A DNA stretch of 64,000 bases from Osedax fenrisi (lineage: Eukaryota > Annelida > Polychaeta > Sabellida > Siboglinidae), in assembly GCA_964019155.1 (NCBI GenBank), contig OZ025242.1, forward strand, positions 8,810,821 to 8,874,820. Direction: 5' to 3'. Under the pieces are notes generated by a model. It saw nothing but the letters and a program-made list of their open reading frames with translations. It was not told the DNA's origin and did no database searches. Shown piece after piece: positions 50,373 through 63,343 of the stretch (position 1 is its first letter; each line of letters starts with the position of its first letter). The translations under genes and the position numbers were made by a program.

Positions 50373-51607
50373 CAAATATTTTCCAAAGGAAAGATATTGC
50401 ACTTTGTATATTTGTTTAACCTAATAATAACCCTAATTGCCATCTAGCGGTAATAGTATGATAATAAGACATTTCTATATTTATTGTAATTGTAAATAAT
50501 AAATTATATACAATATACATGTGTATTGTATTATAATATGTATTGACATGCTTTTAAAATGATAATATAATTATATAACAATAGAATACACTGATTAGTT
50601 ATATTTAATATAAACAAATAAAATAAATGATAAATATATATTTATAAATCATAATATTAAAAAAAAACATGTATTGTATTGTTATGAATTTAAACTTATG
50701 TTTATAATTATAAAACAAGAACTTAAACTAATTAGTAATTATGTAATTTAATGTAAAAAATAAATATATAATATAAATATATATTATTTATAAATTATAA
50801 TATTAAAAAAAACTACATGTATTGTATTATAATTTGTATTATATTGTAATGATTTTTTTGTATAATTAGAAAACAAGAAATTTAAATAAAAATATCACAT
50901 TATTTAACATTTTAACATTTAACATTTCATATACTATTTCGCAATCTAGTATTAATGTTATTTTTTCATTTAAATTTACATGTTGAGGTACTAGAGATAT
51001 ATAGGGAGTGCAATATCTTTACTTCACAATATCTTTGGCAGTATTATAGAGTATATGCAATTATTCTTATACAATAATAATATAATTTTTGTAACTATAT
51101 TACATGATCAAGAATATAAAATTCATTTATTAAATCTATAGAATACATTGCACAATTTGATATGCTTTCTAAATTATCTATTACCGTTTCGATATATCTA
51201 TTAATTCATCACCACATATTATCCCTTATCTACACCTATATAGATTTAGTAAAAATAGTATGCTTATTTATAAATACGGTTATTTTTATGATAAGTATTC
51301 TTTCTAGTATTTTTGAAAATTGTGTAGAAATATCATTCTATTATTATAAGTATCTTCAATTGAACTAAACTTGTAAATTGGTATTACTGTATTCGTTGTA
51401 AAATTTTTAGAAATATATAATAATAAAAAATCTTATATAAAATATTAAATTAAATAAAATATTTAAAATTGGAATATTGAATAACTTATTTTTAAATTAT
51501 GGACATGATTAAATCAAATGAATCAGTATTATAATTATTTTTAGATTTATCAAATTTATACATTTTTTTATTTGTTTTAGTTAGTTTTTAAAATAAACTA
51601 TATATGG

Positions 51608-51669
<62 letters not shown>

Positions 51670-51712
51670 ACTTGTTTTATATGTAGTATACGGATTTAAT
51701 AAGTGGAAACTA

Positions 51713-51753
<41 letters not shown>
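50373..51753. other. Gene-free AT-rich stretch with TA tracts
   Basis: Short direct repeats (ATGTATTGTATTATAATnTGTA at about 50520 and 50817) and long TA tracts at 51609-51664 and 51720-51751. No gene recognised. Confidence 0.55.
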
Positions 51754-51756
<3 letters not shown>

Positions 51757-52224
51757 TCAACTCCCGATAAGTCGGACACGCAAGGGACCGGGAAATGTAT
51801 CCGACTTAGCGAGATGTCCGACTTATCCGAGATTCAGAATATTAAGAATATAAATACGACATGAGATGCGCAGCATGAGTTGAATGGTTACCGAAATGTG
51901 GAATTATGTAACAATCAATAACATAACATGTTGTATTCAATAATATTAATTACTAAAATTATAATATACATTATTTAAAGTAAACATTTCTGACAATTTA
52001 TAAAAATTCCGACTTATCCAGTATAAAAATCATAAAAATGACAATAATATGTTTCCAACTTATAGAGAAGTCCGACTTATCCAATCAAAATTATCTGACT
52101 TATCTGATAAATTTAACATATGTTCCATATGGAACTAGATACAAATCCAACCAAACCAATTAAATGTGTCTGACTTATTGAGAAGTCAAACTTATCCATA
52201 GTCCAACTTACCGAGAGTTGACTG
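51754..52224. mobile_element. Pogo-type MITE, 471 bp
   Basis: The left end CAGTCAACTCCCGATAAGTC and the minus-strand right end CAGTCAACTCTCGGTAAGTT are flanked by TA within TA repeats. Subterminal copies of CCGACTTATC recur, as in Tigger/pogo elements whose transposase binds repeated sites. No coding sequence. Confidence 0.9.
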
Positions 52225-53092
52225 TATATATATATATATTTAATATAACTTTAACACATTAAACTCATACACAATTATTTGATAATACAGAATATTATTT
52301 ATTTATAAACAAATGAACTTTAATAAAAATACATGTTTACTTGTTTATAAATCTGATTTATAATATTGAAATATAGTTTTACTTATATATATTACATTCG
52401 AATTCCATTGTGTTGATAAAAAACAAAATCTTAAGATAATACCTAAAAAACAAATGTATTACATTTCAACTTTATTACTCATCACTCCCTACATGATTTG
52501 TATAAATATATAATAGTAAACTCTTGAGTAATTTTTAACAATTTAAAAATGAAGTCTAACAAATTATTATTGAAGAAAAAAATATGATTTTATACAACAT
52601 TTTTTTAAATATTACTATCTGAAAAATTATATTTTATATAATGTAATTCATAAATCGAACAAACAAAATAAATGTTATAAATATGTATTTTCATAATATA
52701 GTAACAAATAATACATTATTTATATTTTAATTTTAATTCCATAATGTATTCCATAATATATTCCTCACTTAAATTTATAAATATGTTGTTCTTAAATTTA
52801 TAATTATTAATAATGTAATTGTTTTGTCAACCTTTTTAATGTTAACTATTAAATTTTTGCATTAAAATAATTTGTACATTAATATACTCTCTATGTTTAA
52901 CTATATTTCATTTTAAAGCTTTATCCGCATTTTATAATGTATTTTTATTATATTTGCATTACAACTTATTATATCGATAATTTAATAATAAGATATTATT
53001 TTTTTAATTGTAATTGTATAATGGTAATATACAATTAAGTAATGCATGTCGTAGTAGTATTTATTAATTTATATATCTTACTTATTGGTGTA

Positions 53093-55181
53093 CACTGAAA
53101 GGCTAATTTTTTACTTTTAATATGTATCTAAAAATATATTGCATATATATATAATTTTGATTATACTAACTTTTACAATTATATAATTTGTTTGTTTGTT
53201 TTATATCTCCTTTACTTAGATAATTTAATTTCCCAATTCGTTTGAGTAAACCAGCATTTTCTGTTAATAATCATTATTATATCATTAAATATCATATATA
53301 TATATATATATATATATTATATTTACATATTATTAATAAATACATTATAATATTATAAGTATTAACATTATTATGAACTATTAAATACATATATATATTT
53401 ATACATTGATTATGACATAACATTTATCATCAGAATACATTTAAACTAGCGGATTTCTATTCTATAAGTATTCCCTTTATATACCACTTCCGTATTCGCA
53501 AAATAGAGTAATTACTATTAATATATAAACGTATGCTTCATAGTAGAGTAAATGGTCAATCGTTTCACCTAACATAACCCCCCAATCTCATATTATTCCT
53601 CTTTACTATAATACACCATTAGGTAACTATTTCGAATAAGGTCACTCGCTTAACATCATTGTTACTAGCATATGTTATCATTGCATTACTTCATACTTAA
53701 AATACTGTATACCTCATAATATTAGGTACATCTATTCTAGTATAAAAATATTATATTTACATTAATAATATTAATAAAGTTACTTTTAACCATGCAATTT
53801 AATAGTATATATATTTATAATTTATAAAACAAACTCATTTGGTTGGGTACCGGTAAACTCGGACAACTTTTATTATGCTTTATTTATAACCCATATAATA
53901 GAAGTATACTATATATATTTATTTTAAACTTGTCCGAATCTTCTTCAAAAATAGTCAGAATTTAATTTCAAACGTAGTCCGAATTGACCTGGTCCGAACT
54001 TTTTGGTATTCATTTTATTTTGTACTCAATTTAAATTAAATTATCTCAAGTAAATTCTAAATAATAATCATCATCAAAATTAAAATCTCGGTTACATTAT
54101 TTATAATTTATATTTAAATACACCTAACTTTATAATAATATCTATATTCTTAATTCCATAATCACCTATTTTTCACATAATTATTAGATTTGAGAATCCA
54201 ATATCATTACCACAAAAACTATATTACCAATTACCTTCAGTGCTATAAAGAACATATTCTTACTTTCTCCTTATTGTATTTATATAATTATGTATTCCAT
54301 AAACATATTACACCTACATACCCACTACTCATTGCCCTTCACTATTACATAATTCAAATCTTATAGTAAAATAATAACTATCAAAAGATAAGACAAATAT
54401 GTATACTAGCTATCTACTTCATAACTCATATGTATATATCAATATAATTAATAATAATAATAGTAATTACTTTCAAGAATTCAAAATTAATTATCCTCAT
54501 TTATAATTAAAACATGCTTAATTGAATAACATATATATGTTCGAGCATATTATTAAATGAATGTTAAATTAAATTTATATTTTTATTTCATAAATTAAAA
54601 TCTAAGATAATATAAATATAACCTATTAACCTTTGACAAGTGTCATGTTTTCCATATGGTAATGTAGAATACTTTCAAAATCATATGGTTTACTAAAATA
54701 AATTGTACCTTTCTTATCATAATTCTTTTCTGTCGTGTATTTATATATTATTAATAATATTTTAAATTAGAATACTTCGGTATATATAAAACATCAATAT
54801 ATATATTAAATTATATATATATATATATATATGTATATGTTGTCTCCGGAAAACGGAGAATGATAGTTCTTGACAGGTTATAGATGTATTGAATGGAAAC
54901 GACTGGACATGGATGGGGAATGTGGTGTGGTTCGTGGATGACGTGGATGGGGGTGTGGTGTATTAATTGATGAGGGTAAATGGGGAGTGTGTGTGTTCGT
55001 GGATGGGGGTATATGGAGAATGGAGGATAGACGTGTTGGTCGAATCGAATTGGAGGAAACCTCAAACTAAAACATATATGAATACATATTAAACATCATA
55101 AATATCTAAAGTCATGATTAAATATGTATCTATCGAGAAGTTCTTACAATTGATATGATATGATTTACTAGCCTTTCAGTG
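53093..55181. mobile_element. Possible inverted-repeat element with CACTGAAAGGCTA ends
   Basis: CACTGAAAGGCTA at 53093 and its exact reverse complement ending at 55181 are both flanked by TA. The CACTG start and TA target resemble the element at 45225-46290. The interior is mostly AT-rich, with four copies of GTCCGAA (53860-54000) and a purine-rich patch (54836-55065). No transposase seen. The short repeat makes chance or two partial copies possible. Confidence 0.4.
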
Positions 55182-55425
55182 TACGCTGTTTGCACTAATA
55201 AACCATATCATACCGAACTACTCGATAATAACGAGATCACGTGATGGGCGTAGTGGGCGTATCTCTAATTAGATAACTAGATACAACTAGTTAATCTAAT
55301 TATAAGACATATATATATCTATCTAGAAACAAATGTGTTTTTTCTTATCATAATTATCTTCTGTGTTATATTTATATATTATTAATAATATTTTAAATTA
55401 TAATACTTTGGTATATATAAAACAT

Positions 55426-55437
<12 letters not shown>
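54712..55437. repeat. Direct repeat pair of about 105 bp
   Basis: 54712-54815 and 55333-55437 share TCTTATCATAATT, TATATTATTAATAATATTTT, then AAATTA, and GGTATATATAAAACATCAAT, each followed by a TA tract. The second copy lies outside the CACTGAAAGG-ended element. Confidence 0.85.
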
Positions 55438-55472
<35 letters not shown>

Positions 55473-55474
55473 AA

Positions 55475-55670
55475 CTGCATGTGTGGCTCTGTTGGCTAAT
55501 GTGTCAGACACACAAGCAGTAGTCCCCGTCCAGACTATTAAAATAGGTCTTAACATAATATTTAAAAGTGATCCTATATATTTATGTATAAATATATGAC
55601 CGGCTCTCGTTAACACTATAGACACCTTAACATGAGAACGGATTCTAAGGGATATTAGAGCCATATATGG
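55475..55670 (+). ncRNA. tRNA-like SINE head, weak
   Basis: The plus strand shows an A-box-like TGGCTCTGTTGGCTAATG followed by GTGTCAGACACAC and GTAGTCCCCGTCCAGACTA, reminiscent of a tRNA-derived SINE head with a degraded B box. The body to 55670 is less AT-rich than the flanks. Low confidence. Confidence 0.3.
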
Positions 55671-56593
55671 TTATAAAATGAAATCAGTATAAATTGAAAA
55701 TACTCCCCACTCTCCACCAATAATAAATATAATTTAACAATTTAATGCTTCATCCTATATATATATATTTATATTCCTCATACAAATACCACTATTAATA
55801 ATACATATACATATATATATATATATAATTATATGAATATATATATATATATATATATATATACTATATCCATCTCTACCCACACTAACTGTAAGCTATA
55901 CGTATATTATATGTATATTCCCATTATTCTTAATTAATTAATATTATTCATAAACATATGTAATATCCTAAAATCGCTGAAAAATATGTGCATCAAGTGA
56001 ATATCACTTATAAGAACATTTATTAATTCGCTCGAGAAAAATATTCTTTTAATCATATCAATTGATACTTTTAACCTGTGTCCTGTATTATTCCCGATAG
56101 TGTTATTGTTGTTAGAAATATACTTATGATAGTAGACAGTAGATAGTAGATAGTAGTACTATATCATCTGTTGTTTTAAAATAAACTATAAAGTATTTAT
56201 GTAAACATATGTTATATTATACATAAATAATGGACAGATTCCGAAATACGTATACGTATGATATATAATATATGTGTTTTAACGTTCTCGGCTTCCCTAT
56301 ATTATATGAACTCATAAAGTTCATATACAAACAAAGTGAACTCTGGGAGTCACTTACTAATAACGTAGACAACTATCATATCCTAGAATAACTATATAGA
56401 TTTATAACTAAACATATAAAAGCCTAGCCAGCCGACCGATAAAGGTAAGCCACAGTGTAAACTCTAGCTAACGTTATAGTATCTATTTAGCTTTTGATTC
56501 AATAACATTCTCAGTAAATTATAATACAAATTATAACAACACCCTAAATACCCTAAATACGATAATAATAATAATAATAATAATATTTAAAAC

Positions 56594-56830
56594 CTTCATT
56601 TTCTTCAGTTAAAGCTGCCCAGTTGATGTTGACATACAAATCTCGATCATGTCTCGTATGTTCGTGATAGAACCCTATAACATGACCCAATTCATGCAAT
56701 ACAATCCGTAGTGTATTGCAGTTCGCCGCAATAGTTATATTCATACCACTTGTAAAGTTTTTATAGTAAATTCTTCCGATGTTCGATTGGCAACTGATTG
56801 TAATAATGTATCGATGGTCAGGATTGAAGG
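56594..56830 (-). CDS. Astacin-family metalloprotease, zinc-site exon
   Basis: The minus strand from an AG acceptor (CACACGAG|CC, exon start 56830) to a donor (GAAG|GTTTTA, exon end 56594) encodes about 79 residues. Content: YIITISCQSNIGRI, FTSGMNITIAANCNTLRIV, then the zinc-binding signature HELGHVIGFYHEHTRHDRD, followed by YVNINWAALTEENEG. HExxHxxGFxHExxRxDRD is diagnostic of astacins, including the BMP1/tolloid branch. Its three His residues and catalytic Glu are intact. It is one internal exon. I see no exons for the propeptide, the N-terminal catalytic part or the Met-turn (SxMHY) in the window, although intron sequence on both sides is dominated by TA and TAA repeats. Either introns are long or this is an isolated fragment. 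Confidence 0.88.
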
Positions 56831-56863
56831 CTCGTGTGTTATAAATCAAGTAACGTATTAAGT

Positions 56864-56865
<2 letters not shown>

Positions 56866-56943
<78 letters not shown>
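56866..56943. repeat. (TA)n microsatellite, about 78 bp
   Basis: Uninterrupted TA dinucleotide directly upstream (minus sense) of the astacin exon. Other sizeable TA tracts are at 5881-5932, 42848-42927, 48768-48811, 55432-55468 and 63301-63350. Confidence 0.97.
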
Positions 56944-56948
<5 letters not shown>

Positions 56949-57691
56949 TTAGATATTAATTATAATAATTATAGCAAATCATATTATTTAGTTTGGTAGC
57001 TTGTTAATTTGGTTAAAGGAAAAAAATAATATTCATTTTTGAATTTTTCCAATTTGTTACGATAATTTGATATAGTATATATTAACGATAAATACTAAAG
57101 ATATAAATTTTAGTTGTTTACACTATATTAAATTTGTAATTAATATATAAATATAATAATATATGAATGTGTTAGTATGTTGAAGGATAAGTAGGCTTAC
57201 GACGTAACATTTACGTACACAAATTATTTTATTGAATGAATTACATAAAATATGAAATTACTAGTTTATAATTTAAATAGTGGTATCAAATTGGAGCTAG
57301 TATTATGTAATACTTTATTAGAGATAAAACGCTAATATGTATGTAGTTACATTTTGCAAGATTTACTGATTTATGTTGAAGGGTTAATATCCATTAAAAC
57401 TAATATTATATCATAATAGATTAATATTTATTATTTTTAAATAATTAAAAAATAAATCTAGAGGACTGTTACAGTTATACGTATAACTAATATATATATA
57501 TATATTGTATTTTATTGAGGTAATACATTAGCAATACTGAAAGCAGGTAATCTAATAAAATATGATGTTTCAAATTTAAGAAGCGATCTCTAGTTCATAA
57601 GGATCGTTATAACATCAGTTGTTGTATCGTTAAACTGTGACTAAAAATTGTATCTGGGTCTACCCTAATAATTATCCGAGAATGGAAAATA

Positions 57692-58614
57692 CTGATAACC
57701 CTGGTCGACATTTGAAAATAAATTCTCTGAGGTCTGGGTTCTGTTAATTGAGTCTAGACTAGTTTTTAACACTGATTTAAAATATGTAAGTAGTTTTTTT
57801 CAGATCAGATCAAGTTTTTTATTTATTTTAGTTTGAAATTATATTAAAAAATCATAAAAATAGGATAAATAAAGAAAATTAACGGAAATTCAGAAATTAA
57901 CTCACTATTTGTTGATCCATTATAATATCTCTAATTTCAATAATATTTGGAAATATTTGTTGTAAATGAGTAAAATCATGCACCTCGTTATCCAATACGT
58001 TTTACAAAATTCTTCATTAATCTAATTTTAATGTGTAATGGAGGTAATAGGATATTATTAATGGATATATAACATTCGTGTATTAATAAGCGATTGTGAC
58101 TTAGCCTTGTATGAATCATGCTAAAATAAATTAATAAATGCTCTGTAACTGAAAAATCATGTTATGTTCAATGAATAGCGTATGCTCGACTATCTCATAA
58201 ATAAAGAAAGCATGGATATTTTGTATATCCTTCTTGTCATCCCAAAAGTACCGATATAAATTGAAGTCTCCACATATATTTCAAGTATGATTATTACAAC
58301 TTTATTACTATTATAAAGAAATACAGCTTTTCAACTTATATTTGATAAGTCTATGAATAACAGCCTCTATTATAACATTAACTATGTATATTATTATTTT
58401 GTATCATTATTTATTAAAATATACCAAATACTATTAAAATAAAATAATTACATTTCCGTTAATTTTCTTTATTTTTCCTATTTTTGTGATTTTTCATAAA
58501 TTTTCAAATTTAAATAAACAACTTATATATTTGAAATCAGTGTTAAAAACTAGTCTATCAGTTAACATAACCCATACTTCAGAGAATTGTTTTCAAATGT
58601 CGACCATTGTTATC
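57692..58614. mobile_element. Foldback element with inverted repeats of about 190 bp
   Basis: The left arm (57692-57895) and the reverse complement of the right arm (58440-58614) share TGATAAC, GGTCGACATTTGAAAA, AGACTAGTTTTTAACACTGA and AATAAAGAAAATTAACGGAA. The arms enclose about 550 bp containing a decayed protein fragment. The flanking duplication is short or absent (perhaps TAC). Confidence 0.8.
57900..58290 (-). pseudogene. Decayed fragment of a conserved invertebrate transposon-associated protein
   Basis: One minus frame reads LQFISVLLG, stop, QEGYTKYPCFLYL, stop, DSRAYAIH. Further on come INNILLPPLHIKLRLMKNFV and KRIG. I recall this order (a GYTKYPCFLCLWDSR block, then LLPPLHIKLGLMKxFVKAL) from a family repeated in many insect and other invertebrate genomes. 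Its function is uncharacterised but its behaviour is transposon-like. Several TGA stops fall where Trp or Cys is expected, consistent with G-to-A decay. It is carried between the arms of the foldback element. Confidence 0.65.
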
Positions 58615-59364
58615 ATACATAAATGAATATACGTATTATACTAATATATATATATATAAATATAATATAGTATATACATATAATATAGATATATATTTCC
58701 TTCCAATCGTCATTTATCGTCACCTATAAAAGTCGCGTATCGTCATATTTAATCATCTCAATTTATTATAGATCATAAACGTATATTATAACAAATAGAG
58801 TAGTTGAATTGTAAAAAATTAAAATCAATATTTATTTAAAATATATTTTAAATATGATAGGATTTAGGAAAATATAGTTTTATATCTTATATTGTGAGTA
58901 TATTGTCAAAATATAACTCTATATGGTATTTATTTTGAAGATTCATAAGTAAAATAATATAAATAAACATATAAATTATAAATACAAATTATATATTATT
59001 ATTTTTCAATATTATATTAGTATTAACCATCATAATAGTGAGAATATTCTACTGTTTGTGTTTAGTTCATTTCAAAAATAACAAACAATAAATAGTTCGT
59101 ATACGACATTTTATATATACAACATTTTATATATAAAATGTTGTTTTTTATGAGCAATTTAAAATAAAACATGTGTATATAAAATTAAAATGATCAATAT
59201 TTAAATGTATTGTATTTTATTAGTGAAATAAGATTTTTTCCTTATGTTTTGTCCATCATATTAACAATACTCGCGTATTAATTTTTAAATTTAATGAAAT
59301 ATAGATCATAATATTATTTACAAAGGATATTTCAAATTTGAGTGTCTATTTTGATTTATTCAAC

Positions 59365-59500
59365 ATGTCTGACAGACGATTTTCTCATTCCGCAGCTCTC
59401 GAGCTTTTACTTAAGTAATAAGAATTCTTTCGAGCGACGAATCTGGCGATTCATCTTTTGATGTTAGTTGTATATACTCTTATAATTATTAACGTATATT
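59365..59500 (+). pseudogene. Possible N-terminal exon fragment (transposase-like), frameshifted
   Basis: ATG 59365 opens MSDRRFSHSAALELLLK, then two stops. Another frame immediately continues SSDESGDSSFDVS. An ALELLL block followed by an acidic serine-rich run resembles the N-terminus of piggyBac-like transposases, but no catalytic part follows. A further exon-like piece after an acceptor (CTAAAAG|GC) lies at 59784-59850 (ASDEDNYLFYAVACITITGT). Confidence 0.35.
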
Positions 59501-59938
59501 AAAAAAGTTAATAAACTCATAATTATAGATATAATATGATAAATAAAATGTAATTATGAAATTATTATCATCATTATTATTATCATAATAATTATGAATT
59601 TTATAATTTTCAATGTATTTTATAGTATTATTCTTTAATATTATGATTTATATTTTTATTTAGTATCTATATATAATAATAATAAATAATAATAATAATA
59701 ATATTTATTAGAAGAAAGTTGTATATATATATATATATATCATGTGAATTATTAAATTCATTATATTATTGTTTCCTCTAAAAGGCTTCAGATGAAGATA
59801 ATTATCTTTTCTATGCTGTCGCCTGCATCACCATCACCGGAACGTTTTTTTTTTTTGAATTACTTTACTTTTTTTCATTTCGTTTTCTTCTTATGTTTTA
59901 TAAGATATTTTATTATCATTTAAAAACATAAACATCAA

Positions 59939-60151
<213 letters not shown>

Positions 60152-60191
60152 TTTTTTATATAATTTATTTTTTTTAATTTTTTTTTAATTT

Positions 60192-62407
60192 TTAATTTTT
60201 TTTTTGTATCTCAATGAGTTGATTTTTTATTTTTTTTTTATATGAATTTTTGTTTTTTATAATTTGGATATCTCCATTTAGATTATTCCATAACTTAGGT
60301 CCCATGGTTAGGATACTATTTATTAGTTGACTTTTTTTGTATAAGGTATTTTGTAGATAGGTGATTTCCTTAATTTATTTTTATTTTTATTTTCGTGTTT
60401 TTTATGTATGTTATAAATATTTTGTGGTAGATTATTATTGTGATGGTCATGCATGTATATTAGCGTGTTATATTTTATTAAACTATTGAGTTTTAATATA
60501 TTATTCCTTTCAAATAGCAAATTTGTATGTTCTCTGAAATATTTGGTTTTGTTTATTATTCTTATGATTTTTTTTTGTGTGAGAATTAAATTTGTAAGAT
60601 TACTTTTATAAATATTACCCCATATTATATTTCCATACATTATGTGTGGCAGGAATAGGCTGTTATATATGATAATCATTGGTTTTGTCTTAATGTATTT
60701 TGATAATCTGCTTATTGAGTAAAGTATTTTCGATAATTTATTATTAAGATTAAATATATGATTTTTAAAGTTTATATCTTTGTCAATTATTATTCCTAGA
60801 TATTTATATTCTATTTCATTTTGTATTGATATGTTATTTATTTTTAGATGTATGTTACTGTATTTTCTCGAGTTAAAATTGACTATTTTAGTTTTATTGA
60901 TATTTATTTTAAGTTTATTAAATGTATACCATTTTTCTATTTTTGTAATCATATTATCTATGGTATATTTTAATTTTTCATTGTTTTCACTTGTAAATGT
61001 TATTGCTGTATCATCAGCATATACTATAAGTTTTACTTGTTGGTTATTATTGAATAGTAATGATAGGTCATTTGTGTATATTATAAATAGGAGAGGACCA
61101 AGTATTGATCCTTGTGGTACCCCAATATTATTACATAATATTTGTGATTTTTTATCATTTATCAAAACAACTTGTTTTCGATTACTTAGGTAGCTTTTGA
61201 TAAGTTGTAGCGAATTGCTTCTTATTCCATATTTATATAATTTATCTATTAATATGTTGTGATCTAGCGTGTCAAATGCTTTGCTTAGATCAAGGAATAG
61301 AGTATTTATTGATTTATTTTGTTCTTTGTTTATTAATATATGGTTATATAAATCTAAAATAGCATGTGTTGTGTTATGCTTTTTAGTATATCCGTATTGT
61401 GTATTAGATATAATTAGGTTTTTTTGAAAAAATGAAGTAAATCTCTGATGTATTATTTTTTCAAATATTTTTGAAATTTGACATAGTATTGATATGGGCC
61501 TGTAGTTGCATGGTTCGTATTGGTTTTTATTTTTATATATGGGTTTTATTATGGAATTTTTCATTTTTTGTGGAAATATACCTTCACTAATACATAAATT
61601 AAAAATATGTGTTAGTGATGATGAAATATAATCTATTGATATTTTTACAATTTTCATGTTAATTAGGTTTATATCTAATGAGGTTTTTAATTTACTATTT
61701 TTTATTATTGAAGTTATTTCTTGTTTATTGGTTGGTTCTATGAATATAGAATTATTTATATTTGGTATTTCTACAGGATTTATTATATTTTGATTTTTAA
61801 ATTGATCATTTATAATTTGTGCATTATTAATAAATTGTTCATTAAATATATTTGCTATTTTACTTGAGTAATTGAGTTACTTTGAATCCCCCATTATTAT
61901 AAGTTTTTTGTTGATGAATTTATGAAATTTATCATAAAATATTGTATTAAACTCTTCTATTTTGTTAAATGGACTATTATAGATACATGATACTGTTATA
62001 TTTTTATTATCACTTTCTTGTATTATTTCTATTGTTACTATTTCTAGATAATCTATTATATTAAATGTTAGTTCATTTACTATGTTATATGTTAGGTTGT
62101 TAGTTACGTATATGCATACTCCCCCTCCTCGTCTCTTATCTTGACAATGTCTATTATTTATTACCTTTTTATAATTAGGTATATTTAAGTTATTATTATT
62201 TATGTTATTTAGCCAGGTTTCTGAAAGGCAAATTATTTCTGGTTTTTTTGTTAATAAATTTAAAAAATCTGTCAAGTATTCAAAGTTGTGATTAAGACTT
62301 CGTATATTTAGATGTATAAATGTTAGATTATGTTCGTCTATTTTTTTGTTTATTTTATTAAAATTGTTTGTTGTTATATATTCATTTTTTTCTTTTGAGT
62401 TATTCAT
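60192..62407 (-). pseudogene. LINE ORF2: AP endonuclease and reverse transcriptase
   Basis: The minus strand starts at ATG 62407. The endonuclease half has FIHLNIRSLNHNFEYL, IICLSETWLN, RRGGGVCIYV and IYNSPFN, and stops after LIIMGDSK (TAA, about 61877), where GDFN would be expected. The same frame reopens with SKIANIFNEQF and runs through YRPISILCQISKI, FLDLSKAFDTLDH, GVPQGSILGPLLF and the catalytic YADDTAITF (near 61010) to YKLRKSP. So about 100-150 residues of the endonuclease C-terminus and linker are missing, and one stop sits at the deletion joint. A frameshift near 60325 separates the end block GPKLWNNLNGDI from the rest. The true stop is near 60192. Dead but recent-looking. Confidence 0.88.
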
Positions 62408-63184
62408 TTTTATTTTGTAATTCTATTATTTTGAATGTATTATTTATTGAACATCTTACCACAAATTTGTGTCCATTGATTGTTTTACCTTTAGCTTCTA
62501 TGGAGAGCTTTTGTATTTCTATTAATTGTTCTTTTGTATATTCTTGTGATATACTAATCTTACTATACTGCGTATTTTTTAATTTATGTGCTGAATTTAT
62601 AATGTCTTGTTTTTCGTTTTCTGTATTAAATGTTATTTTTATTGGTCTTATTTTATTAGCTTTATCATCATATTTTCCTATTCTATGGTATTTAGTTATT
62701 TTATAATCACATTCAGTATTTTTCAGTATATCATGTATTTTATTTAATTCATTACTTGTTCTTGTTTCGAAATTGTCATCATTTTCCATTTTAACATTAT
62801 ACAGTATTATGGATTTATTTTTTTCAACGTTAACATTATTTTCATTTATTGTCTTTCTTATAGTATTGGTCATATTAGTTTGGATTGCTGAGTTTATATT
62901 TAGTTTTGTAATTTCTGCGAAAGATTGTAAATCTGACTTATGTGTTGTATTTGTTAATTTGTTAATTATTGTGTTTTGATTTTCAATTATTATTGCTTGA
63001 TTATCTATTATTATTTTTTGATTAGATAACATTTCTTTTAAATCATTTAAATTTAAGTAATTTTCATCATTTTTTTTTTCAATTATTATTGCTTGATTGT
63101 CAATTATAATTTTTTGATTAGATAATATTTCATTAAAATCCTTTAAATTTAAGTTAATGTTGTCATTTTTTTTTTATTTGCCAT
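62400..63184 (-). pseudogene. LINE ORF1: coiled-coil/RRM nucleic-acid-binding protein
   Basis: ATG 63184 (MANKKK...) runs into an A10 tract (minus sense) that throws it out of frame. One more A would join it to the 211-codon frame below. The N-terminal part contains a tandem duplication: LSNQKIIIDNQAIIIE occurs twice, about 90 nt apart (63140-63060 and 63032-62985), preceded each time by LNLND/KD. A coiled-coil is likely. Then follow SIILYNVKMENDD, ITKYHRIGKYDDK, RPIKITFN and NGHKFVVRCSI, the RRM plus C-terminal domain layout of L1-like ORF1 proteins. It overlaps ORF2 by 8 nt (ATGAATAA). Confidence 0.75.
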
Positions 63185-63297
63185 TTTATAAGTAATATAT
63201 TTTCGAAATATTTAAAATATTTGTATATGTTATATGCTATATGCTATTATATATAATGTATCTTATTTATTATACATAGAATAATAAAAGGATAAAA

Positions 63298-63343
<46 letters not shown>

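Noticed and set aside
54811..55065. 84-codon His/Pro/Tyr-rich minus frame
   Set aside because: Reflects a purine-rich strand with repeated GTGGATGGGG phrases. Tail is (TA)n-derived. No family resemblance.
57900..58290. Reassignment of TGA to tryptophan
   Set aside because: Several TGA codons fall at expected Trp positions in this fragment, but other stops are present, one TGA replaces Cys, and the intact genes here do not use TGA internally. G-to-A decay explains it.
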